Positions 52,070-64,000 of a stretch of DNA of 64,000 bases are shown piece by piece. Source of the stretch: Symsagittifera roscoffensis. Lineage: Eukaryota; Xenacoelomorpha; Acoela; Convolutidae. The DNA is taken from contig NC_087063.1 of the NCBI RefSeq assembly GCF_963678635.1, forward strand, positions 28,019,649-28,083,648, read 5' to 3'. The notes beneath the pieces are model-generated. The model saw nothing but the letters and a program-made list of their open reading frames with translations. It ran no database searches and was not told the DNA's origin. Position numbers and translations under genes: made by a program. The stretch's first letter is position 1, and every line of letters begins with the position of its first letter.

Positions 52070-53683
52070 GAGCGGAATGAGGACGTTTTTTCGAAAAATA
52101 AGGCAGACATTGGATGTTGCAATTTTGTTGAACATGAAATAGAGCTTGAAGAATCAGCGGTACCGCACAGGGAGGGGGAGAGGCGTATGACCCCACACAA
52201 ATTGGATGCATGTAAAAAGGAGATAAAAACCTTACTAGAGATATGATAGAACCATCCAAATCGCCGTGGGCGTGTGGAGTAGTGATGGCTGAGAAAAAAG
52301 GTGACCAATTAAATTTTTGTTGTGACTTTCGATATTTGAAGTCCGTCACGGTGAAGGATGCCTATCTCATACCGCAAAATTTTTCACGACTCTTGATTTA
52401 AGATCAGCTTTTTGGCAGGTTCCACTGAGGAAGCAGGACAGGGACAAAACAGGGTTTGCCAGCGAGCTGGGGCTGTTTCAAAGGAAATGGATGCCTTTTG
52501 GTTATTACAACGCCATGGCTACGTTTCAACAACGATTGATGGCACAGCACACGCAATGATAGGTGTAACGAAGAAATACGGCAACCTGGTAATGTGCTAC
52601 GTGGACGACGTGGTAATAGCGACACCAAAACTAGAAGACCACATCGAGCGACTAGACGAGGTGTTCGCCTGCATGAAGAGATCGGGACTAAAATGCAAAC
52701 CGTCAAAGTGCGAAATACTCAAGGACTCGATTAAATACATGGGGAGGATGGTTGATAGACATGGCATCAGAGAAGACCCAGATGCAGTAGAAGCGGTTCT
52801 GACCTGGAAGTCACCAAAAACGGAACATCAACTTATGAGCTTCTTGGGTTTTGCGAGCTATTATAGGGAATTCATTAAGGGCTATGCGGCCAATTTTTAC
52901 CCGATGCAACAACTCATGAGGCACAAAGGCAAGAATTACAAGCGGAACAATGCGGCAGAAGAGTCATTCCAGAGAAAAAAGAAGGAGTTGTGCGACGCAC
53001 CGGCGCTAGGGATGCCAACGGAAAAGGTAATGTACGTGCTGGACACGGATGCGTCGGTAGTAGCGATTTCAGGTACTCTCCATCAAGAGCAGCAATGGAA
53101 CGGGAAGACAGTCTTGAGACCGATAGCATACGGGAGTAAAGTCTTGAGTGATATGGAGATCAAGTACGGGGCGCATAAAGCTGAGATGTTCGCGGTGGTT
53201 ACCTTTGTCGAAAAATACAGGGCATACCTAGGTAGCGAGCCGTTCAAGTTACGATTCGACAACAGGGCACTCAGCTGGTTAAAAACGAACTCAATGGATC
53301 AGAGCTACATTGGGAGATGGATAGTTCGACTGGATGGATACAACAAGATAATTGAGCATAGGACAAGAAACAAACATCAAATTGCCGATAGCATGAGCAA
53401 GAAGACGGAGTTCTACGAGAGACAGGAACAGAGGGAGGCAAATAGGCTAGAACTCAAAGATGGCTTCTTCATCATGGATAAGGAAACGTACGATAGTCTT
53501 CCACTCACGAGGTGGCTCCACAAGTCTGGCAAACCTATAAAAGATTATCCCGAATTACCAAAGGAGCGTCCAGAGAAAACAATACTGAAAAGAAACCAAG
53601 GGATGCCGATGGAGATAATGCTCAAGTCGAAAAATTTGAGGGAGACACTCAAGGCAAAAGTCTATGGTCTTAATCAAGAATAA
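52070..53683 (+). pseudogene. RT and RNase H of Element 3
   Basis: The first RT blocks (52070-52411) are broken by frameshifts and a small deletion removing the IPRIDESLSKL-equivalent block. From 52412 a 423-codon frame keeps YVDDVV near 52600, the LKCKPSKCEI and FLGFASYYREF connection blocks and an RNase H with DTDASVVAISG. It stops at 53681-53683. The catalytic residues are present but the N-terminal fingers are lost. Confidence 0.85.
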
Positions 53684-53869
53684 ACGGGAAGGGCAGAGAT
53701 AGGTGATGACTTAAGGAGATTAATCGAGAAACTAGCAGACGAAACACCCGTGGTCGAAGAAAAGGGTAAAGAGGAACCAGAAGTCACGATATTGAGAAGG
53801 AATGATGCGGATGGTAGCGAGGACTCCTTGAATGAAAGGAAACCTGATGAAAAAGAAGTCGTATAGTCA

Positions 53870-56800
53870 TTGGTCGAGAGAATCCCTGAAGACATACTTA
53901 AGCGGACTATGGTTAGGAAGAAGAAGGTGGCATTCAAGGAGGAGGCTGAACACCTTGGACTGGGGAGTGGCCCACTGAAAAAGAACATGCTGAAGAAAAA
54001 AAATTTTCCGGGGAGTGCGAAGAATGGGATGAAGACTCAAATAAGAGCAGCGATGACCAAGATAGTCTATGCATGATATTGTCAGAAGAGAAGATAAGGC
54101 ACCGCGACAGGGAGCTACAGACGGATCCTTCCTCGGGAAAGTAAAATTTGGATCAGCAGGAGGTATGCGAAGGTGAAGAACTTGAGAAAATTGCAGTATC
54201 AAGGAAACCGTTCAGGGAGTTATCGTGCAACTCAAATGTCAGAACAAACCTGGTGCCAGAAGATGACAGGAAGGTCTTGAGGAGGATGGTTTGCGTCAAA
54301 CTGAAAGGCGACATCCATAGTCCCGGAGAAATGAATGGTCAGATAATGGCACTGAAAGAACACGTCAAGGCGAGATATAGACTATCGGATCTGATACGAG
54401 CCCAAAAGAAAGACAAGATGACAAGCAACCTCTCCAAATGGATCCGGACGGGAGCCAAAGAGAAAGGGGATCTGGAAGAAGACAGCTACAAGATCTTGAG
54501 ACAGTTCTACAAGGAGAGAAAAGATTTACTCTATCACACAGCTGATGGGGTGGTAGCATGCAGTAGAAAGGATGAGGAGAAGAGACTACACAAGCATAAC
54601 CTCATCATACTACCACAGCTATAACAGACCGAAAAGTTATTCAGATTGCATGATCAAATGGGGCACCAGGGGATAGACAAGGTGCAACAGAGAATACTAC
54701 ACAGGTTTGATTGGCCGGGATTAAGGAAGGCATGCGAAAGATGGGTGAACGCGTGTCCGGCATGCCTACAGGTCAAAGACCCACGGAAGATGAAGTTCCC
54801 ACTCAAGTCCGTTGAGAGCTCGGAATTCAACGAGGTTGTGCAGATAGACCACCAGAAGATCTGCATGACAGAGTCGGGATACAACCAAAAACTTGTCATA
54901 ATAGACCACTTTACGAAGTTGGCAGAAGCGATGCCCTGTCAAACAGCCTCAGCGGAGCAGATTGTGACAACTTGCTAACACATTGGATATCACGATATGG
55001 TTGTCCGATGACATTCCAGTCGGACAACGGGAAAGCCTTCGTCGGTGACCTGACAAAAGAATTGATACAGAGGTCACACATTGTTCAAGCGCACTCAACG
55101 ACTTGCCATCCTCAGACTAACGGGTAGGTGGAGAGACAAAACAGAACGTTGGTGAACATGCTGAGGGTATATTGCTCAAGATACATGACGGACTGGGATA
55201 AATATCTGCGGCAAGTGGTAGGGGCGTACAACAGCACGCAACACTCGACAAACAGGAATCAGTCCCTTCATGATGTTAACGGGCAGGGAGAGAGCAATGC
55301 CCCTAACATTCTTTTACCCAGATTACGAAGGGAAAAAGACGTCGCCTCATGCTTATGTGAAAGAAGCGGTCAAGAGACAACAGGAACTAAACGAGCTCTG
55401 CAGGAGGAACACGGCGCAAGCACAAATGAGGCAGCGGAAGAAATACGATGAGAATATACTTCAAGCAAAACAGTATACAGCGGGCCAATACGTCAGGCTG
55501 TTCCAGATTGTCATACCTCCCAAGGGGACGAAGAAACTACTTAAGAAATGGCGAGGATCTTTCATGATCACGGAAATACACCAGCAGGGACGGTTCTACC
55601 GCTTGAGAACGGGGCGAGCAGCGCATTATGAAAATCTGAAACCTCATGTCCCATCTCCGGAGGACTGGTGCGTACCGCAGAATGTGGAGGGACTCGAGTA
55701 CCTATTGGTAGAGCCAGCATGCGAAGTGAACGAAAAAGGCACCAGAGAAAAGAATGATGGCAACGAGGACGTGAGCATGGACGATAATGAAAAGATAGAT
55801 GCAGATGCTGAATCCTTTGCGGAAGAGGACTGCCATTATTCAGAGCAGACGAGGTGCCAAAGTGGACGAAACCAGGCTTGCCGGGATCAGTAGGAACAAG
55901 GAGTGGCAATCAGAAACGGACAGGCATGAGATATAACAGGTACGGGGATGAATTCTTGATTGACAAGATACAGCCTGACGAGTTAAGCGAGAAGTTACTG
56001 AGTGAAAGCGAATTGGTAGCCGATGATGAATGGCAAATCATCAACGAGAGCGAGCACTACCCGCAAGAAGACTACTCTACACCAGAACAAGAAACATATC
56101 TGGAGCAGAGCGAGATAGAAAGGAGGGAAAATACAAACTTGAGGATACTGGAATGGATGCGCGATCTGAAGAGCGAAGGAGATGAAGAGCAAAGTATCCA
56201 ACAGGTCGACGTGTCAGCGGAAAAACATGTGAAATCGAAAGATCCCCTCTGCGGTTGGACAGCAACTGACAGGCCGCTCGAGATACCGCGAGATAATTTA
56301 GACCCAGCATCGTCGACGGGGACGTCGCTAAATATTTTTGTCCGGGGAGTGAGGGTAGGACTTACCCACACAGAAAATTTGATGATAAAGAAACTCAGAG
56401 AAGTGAGAGAGACCAACGGACTGGAACTGGATAAAGAAGAGGCTGAGCCTGACATAAGACGGTATTTCAAAACAAAATTTGATATACCCAATGAATATTC
56501 AGAGAACATCCTGATCACGGAGAGCGATTTCATTTTGTCAGATAGGACAAGCGCGATCTGTATAACGGCGGACATGAGCTTCAAATCGAGACTAGAGGCT
56601 GATTTCAAGAGAGAATATCAGAACGTGGAGTTTCTATTCAGGCAGAGACCGGGGTTGGGGGAATGGCTGCGCTTCCCCCATCAGTTTCACAAGTTCCGGG
56701 TAAATATGTGTGGTTTTTGCTAATGAGGATCAATGAAAAGAAACATGATAGATCCTGAGCACGTGATGTTGGCACTGACGAGTCTGAGAGACTTCATGGT

Positions 56801-57038
56801 TGAAAGAGGAATAATGGAGGTCTCAATGTCGGTGTATGACCCAAACAGAATTATACGCTATCCTACACGTGGTCTTTGCAGAAACAGAGATAACGATACA
56901 CCTACACATGAAGTACTATATGAGTATCACCTGAGTTTCGGGCGGACAAGGAAGTCTCAAGTTACGTACAAAGTAGGTCTCAAGTTGGGTACAAAGGAGC
57001 GCGAAGCAGGTAGATGGATTTTAACGCAATTGGCATGA
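53870..57038 (+). pseudogene. Spacer, integrase and macro-like C-terminus of Element 3 Pol
   Basis: The pieces are a spacer (53870-54624), an integrase zinc finger and first catalytic Asp (54646-54978), the second Asp and Glu in other frames with a TAG just before VERQNRTL (about 55124), a GPY/F-like part (55270-55893), and a macro-like part (55854-56723 then 56733-57038, frameshifted). The macro-like part keeps ITADMSF and SVYDPN, as in Element 2. There is no possibility of an intact enzyme. Confidence 0.83.
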
Positions 57039-57972
57039 CAATTGAATTTTAAGGAGTCAATGGTGCTAAAACATGAAATGAATCTGCATGCTCTTAAAAT
57101 TTCTAATTGATTTAATTTAGTGAAATAGATGATGGGATAATGTTTTAAACACAATAATGAGGGGGGGGTTCAGGCTAGGAGTAGAACAACTTGGTCTAAA
57201 AAACGGATTTTATTTTCAGATTGATTTGTGAAATTGAACCGACACCCAAGCTAGACTCACTCAACGAAAAGAAAGATATCTAGAACAAGTACTTTATCAG
57301 CGGTCTCAGTCGACATTATCAAGTCTAACTGGTACGGTATTCTCATATGGTGTTCTCAAGTCTGTTAATACGCAAAATCAAATTGAAGAAAGTGACGATG
57401 GCGGATCGCTTCTGGAAGTCCCTGCCAGCAGTGCTCAAGAGGCCCACACTTGAGTCCTGGGAAGGTAAATCAACTGCCCAATAAAAAATTGAGTATTGGA
57501 AACTAAGACAGGTTCCCGACACAGAAGGAACTGAGTCTTGGAAGGCTAAAATAACTGCTCAAGACCAAGAGAAACAAGCCTTCAGAGGAATAAATAGCTG
57601 CTCGGCACCTGGGCTTTTGGGGGTCCTGAAAAATAAATTAACAAGTCCAGAGCAACACTTTGGATAGGAATAATCAGAAAAATCACTAGGGTAACTAAGT
57701 TTTAAATTGTTAAATATATATTCAAATGTAAATTGCTTCAAAGGGATTATATATTTAAAAAGAGTTGTAGATTTTTTTATTAAAATATTTTATTTATTTT
57801 CAACACATGTATATAAACGAAAGTTTACATAAACCAAAATTGTAAATAAACAACAAGAAGAGGATAAAAGTATCGTTATCAGAAAAAAGCAGAGTCATGC
57901 AAAGGCAAAAACGTCCAATAGGGCAGCCAAGAATGACACCTTTAACAACGATACGAAGACTAGGTTACGGCA
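57039..57972 (+). other. Element 3 spacer after pol; ORF3 deletion junction
   Basis: AT-rich, with a GGGGGGGTT run near 57162. No gene is visible. Compared with Element 2, the sequence from the ORF3 start to about codon 2550 is missing; the junction lies near 57965-57975. Confidence 0.55.
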
Positions 57973-59240
57973 TTGAGCGTGGAATCCTGGCCTGGGATGT
58001 TGCAAATGGTTCAGAAACATATCAAGGGGTGGAAGATCTCGGAAGCAGTTATGGGGATCCCGGTGAGTGAAGCCTATAGTCTGCTGATGAATGCGAAATC
58101 CTTGGTGGGATCAGTCGTGGCAAACTGTTGGAGCAGTCATTACCCACTACACATGTCAATGGTGGAAGCGTCTAGCCAGAGAGTGATGGCTGATAAGGCC
58201 TTCTCTGTGCCTAGGTGTGTACGGCTGGCAAGAATGTCACATCACTCGCACCAGCTGCTGAGAAAAATTTGGGGAGCAGTGCCAGGACCAGGGTGTAGGA
58301 CTTGAGCATTATCTGGGGAGAAGAGATTTTGAGTCAGGAGAGGGAGAAATCGAGTGATTTTGAGAAGAAGAGTACGAGCGGTAAAATACTAAATAACGCC
58401 CCCGCTCTAGACGAGAACGACTCTATACGCTCGAAAATGATGGAGTTCGATCCCTTACTCGAGGCTTCAGGAGAGCGCAATCTACGGAGCATTAACTTGA
58501 CACGTGGAGACTATCCATGCCATTGTTTAGCACAGACTGTGTGGTATCCAGAGAAATCCAACCTCTGCTTGATATGGGACGTAGAGGTGTTTCGAGCGAT
58601 AGGTTTGCCAGATCATCAACAAAAAATGACCGTCTTCGTAGTGAGCTCAATGCTGGCACTGCGATGGATTGAAGAAAGCGTCATGAAATACCGAGTCCAA
58701 AGCACCAACCACAACCGTGGACGCGATATATTCAATTGACTATAGCAGGAGGCTTGAGTTGTTTGAGACTGCCTGCAAGGTATCCGCCGTGCCGATGGAA
58801 GTGAAGCATGCATGGAGCCAATTTTTCTCATGGTTCATGGCGACGTTGACTTCTTGGCAGTATGTCTTGACGAAAAATCATATAAAGAAACATCAAAAGG
58901 TGTATCGTCAGTTACTGGTAAAAAATAGGGCCGGAGGCTTTCAAGAGGCCGCTGCTTACCCATCGCAATGCGATAACCACGGGATGGAAGCGGGTTGCTA
59001 AGGTATCTAAAGATAACACTAAAGCGAGTGAATCGATACTGGAGGAAGATCTAGCGAAGAATATGAGCTTGAATTTGCACCATCCCTTTTGTCTCATAAG
59101 AGAGGCCAAGGTGATGAAGTTGCCAAATCTTGCCAAAAGATAGCAAAAACAGAGAGAGTGGATGCGGGCCTGCGAACAACTGAAGGCATGGGAGGAAATC
59201 GTGATCAGTTCAGATGACGAAGAAGAACTAACAGGGTAGA
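57973..59240 (+). pseudogene. Remnant of the ORF3/ORF4 C-terminus in Element 3
   Basis: Three overlapping frames (57973-58305, 58302-58739, 58717-59001) match the end of Element 2 ORF3 (AFSVP+CVRLARMS block) and ORF4 (YPCHCLAQT, FETACKV, PMEVK). Where Element 2 has the TAG that separates ORF3 and ORF4, this copy has TCA (58467-58469). Frameshifts and stops make it non-functional, and the SGNH domain is gone. Confidence 0.8.
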
Positions 59241-59729
59241 TCACGATGTCGAGCGCATCTGGACCCAGTACTTCAAAAGCGAGTGGGACGAATTAGATCG
59301 GGCACTCTGGGTGGATTCTTGAGTCTTGAGCACGGAAAAGAATTAGGGCTTGAGTGCGAACTCAGTTGAAAACTGGGGAAAAAAGAAATTGTAACCTACA
59401 CACTGTTGCTAATTAAAATACTATAGTTATTTATAGATCAAATTTTTGCATGAAAGTTCTCTGACTGGGTCGAACAAAAGACATTTAAAAAAATCGCTTA
59501 TAAAGCTGGAAGCAATGGGACAGTTGGATGACGATTTTGATTGCTGTTTAGCTAAAGAATGACAAATTTATATATATGTGATTTTTGGGGATGTAGATAA
59601 GGTTGAGTCTGCTGCAAACTTCTGTAAATGACCACTGGCACTATAACTTGAGACGCACTCAACATTCTGGAGACTCACTGACTTGACGACGACACGCGAT
59701 GAGATCATCGATCTTGAGTACGTGGAGTA
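59241..59729 (+). other. Element 3 3' non-coding region and PPT
   Basis: No gene. It ends ACGTGGAGTA directly before the LTR start TGTGCC, corresponding to the Element 2 polypurine tract. Confidence 0.5.
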
Positions 59730-60332
59730 TGTGCCAGTCGGTCATGTTCGGAAGTTTTACCTTGATTTTGGGTGGGAAACATTAACTTTTGAAAAATTTG
59801 ATTCAACCATGTCAAACTCAAGTTCATCGCGGCAACTGAAATGAGAAATCAATTTAATTAGAAGATCCGAATCATATTTGCGGGAGTTTGATAAAAAAAT
59901 TGTGCTGGAGTAAAATTGCTATTCGGAATTTTACTGAATCCACCAACTCGAGTGGAGCTGTCTTGTTTGTGACAGAGAACATCGCGAAGAGTATTATCGC
60001 TGGGCAAAAGAAAGTCTTGATTGGGCAGGTAGACGATTCAAATAAAAGCTAACGGAGTGCTTAAGTTTCCAACCCTGTTTTTAACGGCGTTCGCATGTTT
60101 TAGGTATTTAGAGACCTAACCTTGGTGACGTTTTTATTTCTAGAATGGGGGTTTTTTGGTGGTGGCATTTAAGCTGTCACACGGTTTTGTAATGCCATGT
60201 CTTAAGCAAACCGAATTGGCTCCGACAGAATGAGGTACAAAAACACAAGATAGTGTCTTCGACCCTTTAGCCAATGGTTATAGAGCCTTTTCTTTTTTAC
60301 CTCAAATGTGACATAAGCGGACGACTGTTACA
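59730..60332 (+). repeat. Element 3 3' LTR (short form)
   Basis: 603 bp from TGTGCCAGTCGG to GACTGTTACA. It is about 300 bp shorter than the 5' LTR and is much closer to the LTR-like parts of the tandem units that follow than to the 5' LTR, for example in the GGGCAAAAGAAAGTCTTGATTGGGCAGG region. It may therefore be unit zero of that array. Confidence 0.75.
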
Positions 60333-63300
60333 CTTGCCAACCCGGAAGGGTCTCAAAAACGACAATCCGGAAGGTTCCCTGTTCTCCTCTACCGGATGGG
60401 TCTGAATCCGGAAGGGTCTCAAAACACCAAACCGGAAGTGTCTCTTTTTCGCTATCCGAAAGGATGGCTAAAACACGAATCCGGAAGGTTCCCTGTTTTC
60501 GTCTACCCGAAAAAGTCTGAATCGAGAAGGGTCCCCAAACGCAAAATCGCGAGGATCTCGATTTCGCCAATCCAGAAGGGTAACCGAAACACCAATCCAG
60601 TGGAGTCATTTTATCAGTGCTTGGACCATGTGGAAAATTCGATTCGACCATGTCAAGCTCAAGTTCATCGCAACAACTGAATGAGAAATCAACTTAACTA
60701 GAAGATCCGAATCATATTTGCGGGAGTTTGATAAAAAAAACTGCGCTGGAGTAAAATTGCTATTCGCAATTTTACTGAATCCACCAACTCGAGTGGAGCT
60801 GTTTTGTTTGTGACAGAGAACAACGCGAAGAGTATTATCGCTGGGCAAAAAAAAGTGTTGATTGGGCAGGTAGACGAGTCCAATAAAAGCTAATGGAGTG
60901 CTTGAGTTTCCAACCCTGTTTTTAACGGCGTTCGCATGTTTTAGGTATTTAGAGACCTAGCCATGGGGACGTTCTTATTTCTAGAATGGAGGTATTTTGG
61001 TGGTGGCATTTAAGCTGTCACACGGTTTTTTAATGCCATGTTTTAAGCAAATCGAAATGGCTCCGACAGAATGAGGTACAAAAACACAAGATAGTGTCTT
61101 CGACCCTTTAGCCAATGGTTATAGGGCCTTTTCTTTTTTTACCTCAAATTTGACATAAGCGGACGACTGTTACATTTGCCAATCCGGAAGGGCCTCATAA
61201 ACGCCAATACGGCAAGTTCACTGTTCTCCTCTACCGGATGGGTCTGAATCCGGAAGGCTCTCAAAACACCAAACCGGAAGTGTCTCTTTTTCGCTATCCG
61301 GAAGGATGCCTAAAACGCGAATCCGGAAGTTTACCTGTTTTCGTCTACCCGAAAAAGTCTCAATACAGAAAGGTCCCCAAAACGCAAAATCGCGAGGATC
61401 TCCCTTTCGCCAATCCAGAAGGGTACCCGAAACACCAATCCAGTGGAGTCATTTTATCAGTGCTTCGACCATGTGAAAAATTCGATTCGACCATGTCAAG
61501 CTCAAGTTCATCGCAACAACTGAAATGAGAAATCAACTTAACTAGAAGATCCGAATCATATTTGCGGGAAATTGATAAAAAAAATGTGCTAGAGTAGAAA
61601 TGCAATTCTCAATTTTACTGAATCCACCAACTCGAGTGGAGCTGTCTTGTTTGTGACAGAGAACAACGCGAAGAGTATTATCGCTGGGCAAAAGAAAGTC
61701 TTGATTGGGCAGGTAGACGAGTCCAATAAAAACTAATGGAGTGCTTGAGTTTCCAACCCTGTTTTTAACGGCGTTCGCATGTTTTAGGTATTTAGAGACC
61801 TAGCCATGGGGATGTTCTTATTTCTAGAATGAGGATATTTTGGGGATGGCCTTTAAGCTGTCCACATGATTTTGTAATGCCATGTCTTAAGAGAACCGAA
61901 TTGGCTCCGACAAAATGAGGTACAAAAACACAAGATATAGTCCTCGACCCTTTAGCCAATGGTTATAGGGCCTTTTCTTTTTGACCTCAAATTTGACATA
62001 AGCGGACGACTGTTACATTTGCCAATCCGGAAGGGCCTCATAAACGCCAATACGGCAAGTTCACTGTTCTCCTCTACCGGATGGGTCTGAATCCGGAAGG
62101 CTCTCAAAACACCAAACCGGAAGTGTCTCTTTTTCGCTATCCGGAAGGATGCCTAAAACGCGAATCCGGAAGGTTACCTGTTTTCGTCTACCCGAAAAAG
62201 TCTCAATACAGAAAGGTCCCCAAAACGCAAAATCGCGAGGATCTCCCTTTCGCCAATCCAGAAGGGTACCCGAAACACCAATCCAGTGGAGTCATTTTAT
62301 CAGTGCTTCGACCATGTGAAAAATTCGATTCGACCATGTCAAGCTCAAGTTCATCGCAACAACTGAAATGAGAAATCAACTTAACTAGAAGATCCGAATC
62401 ATATTTGCGGGAAATTGATAAAAAAAATGTGCTAGAGTAGAAATGCAATTCTCAATTTTACTGAACCCACAAACTCGAGTGGAGCTGTCTTGTTTGTGGC
62501 AGAGAACATCGCGAAGAGTATTATCAATGGGCAAAAGAAAGTCTTGATTGCGCAGATAGACGAGTCCAATAAAAACTAATGGAGTGCTTGAGTTTCCAAC
62601 CCTGTTTTTAACGGCGTTCGCATGTTTTAGGTATTTCGAGACCTAGCCATGGGGATGTTCTTATTTCTAGAATGAGGATATTTTGGGGATGGCCTTTAAG
62701 CTGTTCACATGATTTTGTAATGCCATGTCTTAAGAGAACCGAATTGGCTCCGACAAAATGAGGTACAAAAACACAAGATATAGTCCTCGACCCTTTAGCC
62801 AATGGTTATAGGGCCTTTTCTTTTTTACCTCAAAGGTGACATAAGTGGACGACTGTTACACTTGCCAATCCGGAAGGGTCTCAAAAACGCCAATCCGGAA
62901 GGTTTTCTGTTCTCCTTTACCGGATAAGTCTGAATCCGGAAGGGTCTCAAAACACCAAACCGGAAGTGTCTCTTTTTCGCTACCCGGAAGGATGCCTAAA
63001 ACACGAATCCGGAAGTTTCCCTGTTTTCGTCTACCCGAAAAAATCTGAATCCAGAAGGGTCCCCAAACGCAAAATTGCGAGGATCTCGATTTCGCCAATT
63101 TAGAAGGGTAACCGAAACAGCAATCCAGTGGAGTCATTTTATCAGTGCTTGGACCATGTGGAAAATTCGATTCGACCATGTCAAGCTCAAGTTCATCGCA
63201 ACAACTGAAATGAGAAATCAACTTAACTAGAAGATCCGAATCATATTTGCGGGAAATTGATAAAAAAAAACTGCGCTGGAGTAAAATTGCTATTCGGAAT

Positions 63301-64000
63301 TTTACTGAATCCACCAACTCGAGTGGAGCTGTCTTGTTTGTGACAGAGAACAACGCGAAGAGTATTATCGCTGGGCAAAAGAAAGTCTTGATTGGGCAGG
63401 TAGACGAGTCCAATAAAAGCTAATGGAGTGCTTGAGTTTCCAACCCTGTTTTTAACGGCGTTCGCATGTTTTAGGTATTTAGAGACCTAGCCATGGGGAC
63501 GTTCTTATTTCTAGAATGGAGGTATTTTGGTGGTGGCCTTTAAGCTGTCACATGATTTTGTAATACCATGTCTTAAGAGAACCGAATTGGCTCCGACAAA
63601 ATGAGGTACAAAAACACAAGATATAGTCCTCGACCCTTTAGCCAATGGTTATAGGGCCTTTTCTTTTTTACCTCAAAAGTGACATAAGCGGACGACTGTT
63701 ACACTTGCCAATCCGGAAGGGTCTCAAAAATGCCAATCCGGAAGGTTTTCTGTTCTCCTCTACCGGATAAGTCTGAATCCGGAAGGGTCTCAAAAAACCA
63801 AACCGGAAGTGTCTCTTTTTCGCTACCCGGAAGGATGCCTCAAGCACAAATCCGGAAGTTTCCCTGTTTTCGTCTACCCGAAAAAGTCTCAATCCAGAAG
63901 GGTCCCTAAAACGCAAAGTCGCGAGGATCTCGATTTCGCCAATCCAGAAGGGTACCCGAAACACCAATCCTATGGAGTCATTTCATCAGTGCGGAAAGGT
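60333..64000 (+). repeat. Tandem array of ~843-bp units (LTR-derived plus CCGGAAGGG monomers)
   Basis: The units are 60333-61174, 61175-62017, 62018-62860, 62861-63703 and 63704-64000 (cut by the window), each starting after CTGTTACA. The first ~300 bp of each is about twelve degenerate monomers of ~25 bp with core AATCCGGAAGGGTCTC. The remaining ~540 bp matches the Element 3 3' LTR from its GATTCGACCATGTCAA block to its end. Units 2 and 3 are nearly identical. The open frames inside are artefacts of the repetition. Confidence 0.92.

Larger units (their letters stand above)
45076..60332 (+). mobile_element. Element 3: decayed relative of Element 2
   Basis: It has the same gene order, primer-binding site, and clear protein similarity to Element 2 in Gag, protease, RT, RNase H, integrase, the macro-like domain and the ORF3/ORF4 C-terminus, but it is 15.3 kb. 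Numerous stops and frameshifts break every gene, part of the gag core and RT start are deleted, and roughly the first 2500 codons of ORF3 are missing. The 5' LTR (903 bp) and 3' LTR (603 bp) have diverged strongly. No target duplication can be checked because the 3' LTR runs straight into a tandem array. Confidence 0.88.

Noticed and set aside
61238..63967. Repeated ~60-185-codon frames in the terminal array
   Set aside because: They recur in register with the 843-bp unit, on both strands, and encode low-complexity translations of CCGGAAGGG monomers and LTR sequence.

Overview
The window looks like a repeat-rich stretch of a nematode genome, most likely Caenorhabditis. The host sequence is AT-rich, introns are short (74 and 108 bp) with GTACGT/GTATGT donors and TTTYAG-like acceptors, and the repeats are Ty3/gypsy-like (Cer-type) LTR retrotransposons. 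Species assignment is inference. Almost everything here is mobile DNA; I can support only one host protein gene (minus strand, three exons, about 13.9-15.0 kb) and one tRNA gene (44.1-44.2 kb).

Layout. (1) 1-10713: Element 1, about 10.7 kb, with its first ~35 bp cut off by the window edge. Its two LTRs read as identical. Gag and Pol are joined by a canonical -1 slippery heptamer at the gag stop. Pol runs protease-RT-RNase H-integrase and ends in a macro domain that keeps both catalytic residues of the OARD1/TARG1 ADP-ribosyl-hydrolase family. A truncated second macro copy and five 170-bp tandem repeats lie between pol and the 3' LTR. (2) 10714-15286: host DNA with a small type I membrane-protein gene. 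(3) 15287-39840: Element 2, a giant 24.55-kb LTR element with LTRs of 919 and 920 bp that differ, to my reading, by one base. It encodes Gag-protease, a Pol with a divergent macro-like C-terminus, and a 2716-codon ORF3 carrying an intact SGNH (GDSL-type) hydrolase, followed after one in-frame TAG by a 255-codon ORF4. Its 3-kb leader is full of TCCGGAGGGGTC motifs. (4) Element 2 sits inside an older retroelement fragment whose reading frame resumes across the insertion (15208-15286 and 39841-40450). A 5'-truncated LINE follows (40.7-42.7 kb). (5) 42.7-45.1 kb: non-coding DNA with a tRNA-Arg(UCG) gene inside an inverted array of GAGCGGTTT repeats. (6) 45076-60332: Element 3, a decayed relative of Element 2 with many stops and frameshifts and most of ORF3 deleted. 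Its leader carries a 21-bp minisatellite instead of the CCGGAGGGG motifs. (7) 60333-64000: a tandem array of ~843-bp units, each made of degenerate ~25-bp CCGGAAGGG monomers plus LTR-derived sequence, running off the window.

The most unusual biology is the accessory enzymology in the LTR elements. A probably active macro domain sits at the end of one Pol, a probably inactive one sits at the same place in a second family, and a full SGNH hydrolase lies in the slot where retroviruses carry env. Together these suggest elements that manipulate ADP-ribosylation and ester or lipid chemistry in the host. All family assignments come from reading motifs; no database search was run.
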